From Chryseobacterium scophthalmum (GTDB lineage Bacteria; Bacteroidota; Bacteroidia; Flavobacteriales; Weeksellaceae), in the NCBI RefSeq assembly GCF_900143185.1, contig NZ_FSRQ01000001.1, positions 1,116,001 to 1,180,000 of the forward strand: a DNA stretch of 64,000 nucleotides, written 5' to 3'. The position numbers were made by a program, and so were the translations under genes. Positions 61,169 to 64,000 of the stretch are shown piece by piece. The notes beneath the pieces were generated by a model. The model was given only the letters and a program-made list of their open reading frames with translations, did not search any database and had not been told where the DNA came from. Each line of letters starts with the position of its first letter. Positions within the stretch are counted from its first letter, which is position 1.

Positions 61169-62590
61169 TTAATAACCAGGGTTCTGCGTTAAAATACCTT
61201 TACTATCTGTAATTGCTCTTAAAGGTATTGGAAACAATTCATTTTTACCAGTCTGAAATCCTAATGGACCAAGGAAAGTACCAGCTTGACCTGTTCTTAC
61301 TAAATCTGGAAATCTATCATTTTCCATTGCCAATTCAACCCTTCTCTCTTGCCAGATTGCAGTTCTAAGAGTAGACTGATTAGTTGCAGTTGTATTCGCA
61401 AGCTGAGCTCTATTTCTTACTAAGTTGATATTTGTAATCGCAACCGCAGTATTTCCTAATTCATTTGCCGCCTCGGCATTGATTAGAAGAATGTCTGCAA
61501 ATCTCAAGATTCTTATGTTTTGAATAGATCCATATCCGCACGCATTATTGTTAAGTGATGAAGGAACGTAAGTTTTATAATTCCAAGTATTACCTGCTTG
61601 TGGATCACCTTTTTTGATAAGATCACCTTCCGGTGTAGTTTGACCTTCTCTAAGAATTGTAAATTGTTTTCTGATATCACCAGGTTCAAATGCATTCTCT
61701 AATGCTTGAGTTGGTGTAAAGAAACCCCATCCGTACTGATTTCTTACCCCTTGAACTTCTGCATACTGACTCCCACCAAATTCTGGAGAACAACCACAAT
61801 TAACTTCAAAAACTGATTCAGTCCCAAATTCACCTGCTGGTCTAAATAAGTGATTAAAACTAGGATCTAAAGAATATCCCATTCCTTTTACTTGATTTGA
61901 AACGTCATAAGCTTTTTGGTAGTCTTTCATATAAAGATAAACTTTTGAAAGTAATCCCAGAGCACCACCTTTTGTGACTCTTCCTTCCTGACCTGCAGGA
62001 TAGGTTTGCGGTAAAATTGCAGATGCTTCAGTTAAATCTTTTACAATAAATGCATATACCTCTGCAGCGGTATTTCTTGGTTGATTAATATAATCAGCTT
62101 GTATTCCATCAAAAATAGGAACACCGCCATATATTCTTACCAAATTAAAATAGAAATAAGCTCTTAACATTTTGGCTTCTGCAATCAATCTTGTTTTAAG
62201 AGCTGTATCCATATTAATGTTCGGAACATTGGTAATAACCTGGTTGGCTCTTTGAACAGCTTGCCATTGCCCAGTCCAGTAACCATTAATTCCGTCATCA
62301 CTCGTTGTAAAAGAAAAATTATCATACGCATTGATAAAAGATGCATCACCAGGATTTGATCCTTTTTCAACATCATCACCCGTTACTCCATAAACAAATT
62401 GTGCAGGAAAACCAGAGTTTTCCCAACTTCTTAGGAAGCTGTATATAGCATTCGTTGCTTTCATAGCATCAGCTTCTGTTTTATAGAAATCCTCTGCTAC
62501 TACTACTCCTTCCGGCTTTATATCAACAAAATCATCATTACAGCTAACAAATAATGAAAGTATTGAGATTGTTAAAAATATTTTTTTCAT
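61169..62590 (-). CDS. SusD/RagB-family glycan-binding lipoprotein
   Basis: 473 residues, outer-membrane surface lipoprotein (lipobox LFVSC, Cys17). SusD family: N-terminal DDFVDIKPEGVVVAEDFYKT, TPR-like helices (RLIAEAKMLRAYFYFNLVRI, PRNTAAEVYAFIVKDL), and C-terminal WQERRVELAMENDRFPDLVR followed by NELFPIPLRAI, all typical. Captures oligosaccharide and forms a lid on SusC. Starts 11 bases after susC. Confidence 0.94.
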   Translation of the reverse strand: MKKIFLTISILSLFVSCNDDFVDIKPEGVVVAEDFYKTEADAMKATNAIYSFLRSWENSGFPAQFVYGVTGDDVEKGSNPGDASFINAYDNFSFTTSDDGINGYWTGQWQAVQRANQVITNVPNINMDTALKTRLIAEAKMLRAYFYFNLVRIYGGVPIFDGIQADYINQPRNTAAEVYAFIVKDLTEASAILPQTYPAGQEGRVTKGGALGLLSKVYLYMKDYQKAYDVSNQVKGMGYSLDPSFNHLFRPAGEFGTESVFEVNCGCSPEFGGSQYAEVQGVRNQYGWGFFTPTQALENAFEPGDIRKQFTILREGQTTPEGDLIKKGDPQAGNTWNYKTYVPSSLNNNACGYGSIQNIRILRFADILLINAEAANELGNTAVAITNINLVRNRAQLANTTATNQSTLRTAIWQERRVELAMENDRFPDLVRTGQAGTFLGPLGFQTGKNELFPIPLRAITDSKGILTQNPGY

Positions 62591-62600
62591 GACTTTTTAA

Positions 62601-64000
62601 TTAAAATGTTAAATTCATACCCATTGTATAAATAGCAGAAATTGGATAAATATTATTATCAATACCCATTTGTACCCTGTCTGTATTGTTAATTTCAGGA
62701 GAGAATCCGTTATACTTGAAAATTGTTAATGGGTTTTGTGCACTTAGATATATTCTCAGTTTTTTAACTGATAAAGATTGAGCTAATGATGAAGGCAAAT
62801 TATATCCTACCTGAATATTTCTGATTCTAAAATAGCTACCATCTTCTACATAAAAGCTACTTGGTAAAATAACAGATTGGTTGGAAGTAATCATAGAATT
62901 GGTGTTTGAAGTACCTGCACCTGTCCATCTGTTATTATACATATCAAGATCCCAACTTTCATTACCATAACGTTGCTCACGGTTATAATTATAAATTTTA
63001 TTACCAAAAACACCTTGGAAATCAATTCCAAAATCAATTGAATGAACTGTCAAGTTTACTCCAAATCCATAAGTTCCTTTAGGAATGGGGCTACCTAAGA
63101 AAGTTTTATCTCTGGTATCAATTACTCCATTTCCATCAAGATCCGTAAACTTGAACCATCCTGCCTTAGCTCCGTTCTGCCCGGATGCAGCAGCTTCAGC
63201 ATCAGTTTGGAATACGCCTGCAACTTCGTATCCATAGTAAGAACTAACAGCTTGCCCAGCTTGTAATCTTACAATTGAATTACCAAATAAACTAGCTCCG
63301 GTTTCTAAGAATGAATCTTGATAAACGTTTGTGATCTCATTTTTAAGAGTTGTGAAGTTACCATAAACCCCAAGTTTAACACCTTCACTAAGATTTGCAT
63401 TATAATTTACAGATACCTCAAAACCTTTATTTCTAAAAGAGTAAGCATTAGTGATATAATCATATGGATTACTAGCTCCGGAAATCGTAGCTTGATTAAC
63501 TGCATAAACTATATCTTTTGATTCTTTGTTATAATAAGTTCCCTCAACTTTTAATTTATTATTTAAAAATGCCATCTCAACGCCAAAATCTGAACCCGTT
63601 GTTGTTTCCCAACCAATTGACGGATCAATCACTCTGTCAACCGTTCCTGCTGGATATCCAGTGTTACCATAATATACACCTCCACCAATATTAGTTACAA
63701 TCGGAGAAAAATCTCTTTTAACTCTCGGGTTACCTAATTTACCCCAGCTTGCTCTCAATTTCAACAAATCAAAAACATTCTGCTCACTCATAAAACCTTC
63801 TTTTGAAACTACCCAACCCACACTTACTGCAGGAAAAGTTTTATATCTGTCTGTTGATATTTGCGAACTTGCATCTCTACGTACAGAGGCATTTAAAAGA
63901 TACTTACCGGCATAGTCATAATTTATCCTTCCAAAAAAAGACTCTATTCTTTGCTGATCTTGTGTAGCTGCTGGTCTACCATCAGTAACTGCAGCAGCGG
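62601..64000 (-). CDS. SusC/RagA-family TonB-linked porin, 5' part outside window
   Basis: The last 465 residues of an expected 1000 or so. Outer-membrane barrel strands are visible: RINYDYAGKYLLNASVRRDA, VFDLLKLRASWGKLGNPRVK, FGVEMAFLNNKLKVEGTYYN, GYEVAGVFQTDAEAA, KAGWFKFTDLDGNGVIDTRD, and the C-terminal strand IYPISAIYTMGMNLTF. The TonB box and plug domain lie beyond the right edge. With SusD it forms the import complex for a glycan. The gene continues past 64000 on the minus strand. Confidence 0.93.
   Translation of the reverse strand, partial: AAAVTDGRPAATQDQQRIESFFGRINYDYAGKYLLNASVRRDASSQISTDRYKTFPAVSVGWVVSKEGFMSEQNVFDLLKLRASWGKLGNPRVKRDFSPIVTNIGGGVYYGNTGYPAGTVDRVIDPSIGWETTTGSDFGVEMAFLNNKLKVEGTYYNKESKDIVYAVNQATISGASNPYDYITNAYSFRNKGFEVSVNYNANLSEGVKLGVYGNFTTLKNEITNVYQDSFLETGASLFGNSIVRLQAGQAVSSYYGYEVAGVFQTDAEAAASGQNGAKAGWFKFTDLDGNGVIDTRDKTFLGSPIPKGTYGFGVNLTVHSIDFGIDFQGVFGNKIYNYNREQRYGNESWDLDMYNNRWTGAGTSNTNSMITSNQSVILPSSFYVEDGSYFRIRNIQVGYNLPSSLAQSLSVKKLRIYLSAQNPLTIFKYNGFSPEINNTDRVQMGIDNNIYPISAIYTMGMNLTF

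Overview
This is a low-GC chromosomal window from a flavobacterium, most likely Chryseobacterium or a close relative in the Weeksellaceae. The assignment rests on gene content and promoter type, not on a database search. The pointers are a PorT-type type IX secretion (T9SS) protein, T9SS sorting domains on two large secreted proteins, SusC/SusD outer-membrane pairs, menaquinone-type UbiE, an SDR-type threonine dehydrogenase, and many promoters with the Bacteroidota -7 box TAnnTTTG. Most of the window is ordinary core genome. No tRNA, rRNA, CRISPR array, prophage or integrative element was seen.

Layout. 1-4.6 kb (minus strand): rny (3' end cut by the window), a probable 6S-Flavo RNA, zapA with a coiled-coil partner, porT, ubiE and a small membrane protein. 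4.7-13.8 kb: a KAS III-like enzyme, a membrane phosphoesterase, a polysaccharide deacetylase-like protein, threonine dehydrogenase, gamma-glutamyltranspeptidase, a dicarboxylate/glutamate symporter, a lipoprotein with a glyoxalase fold and a lipid-kinase-like protein. 13.9-28.7 kb: a DUF3298 lipoprotein, a pair of DUF3857/transglutaminase proteins of which one has lost its catalytic residues, gyrB, cydAB, an MscS channel, a protein with two OmpA domains, lysS, rlmF, and a lipoprotein cytochrome c with a small lipoprotein partner.

29.5-38.2 kb is the most interesting part: a complete trp operon (trpE, G, D, C, F, B, A). It opens with a 25-codon leader peptide containing three consecutive Trp codons, followed by mutually exclusive antiterminator and terminator hairpins. 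The operon has been invaded by repeat-borne units. A GIY-YIG nuclease gene between trpD and trpC is bracketed by 42-bp inverted repeats (40/42 identical). An IS200/RAYT-like HUH transposase gene between trpF and an osmC-family gene is bracketed by inverted copies of a two-hairpin REP-like repeat, with a third solitary copy before trpG. The left REP copy supplies the last codons and stop of trpF, and trpF also carries an in-frame insertion made of intergenic-type repeats.

38.2-56.2 kb: lipB, a multidomain T9SS-secreted pectate lyase-like protein, gcvP, a very small Cys/Lys-rich protein, a J-domain membrane protein, a three-gene ECF sigma operon, an S9 peptidase, an AraC regulator beside an iron alcohol dehydrogenase, and a T9SS leucine-rich-repeat protein. 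56.3-64 kb (minus strand) is a polysaccharide utilisation locus: SusC (5' end outside the window), SusD, a GH144-type beta-1,2-glucanase, a secreted esterase-like hydrolase and a GH3 beta-glucosidase. Together these suggest import and breakdown of beta-1,2-glucans.

Intergenic spaces hold several families of dispersed palindromic repeats: GTCATT...AATCT, a composite GCGGAAATCC element, TTCGAG words, GC-rich perfect hairpins, and long inverted repeats. They are listed separately because several show nested or gene-associated organisation.
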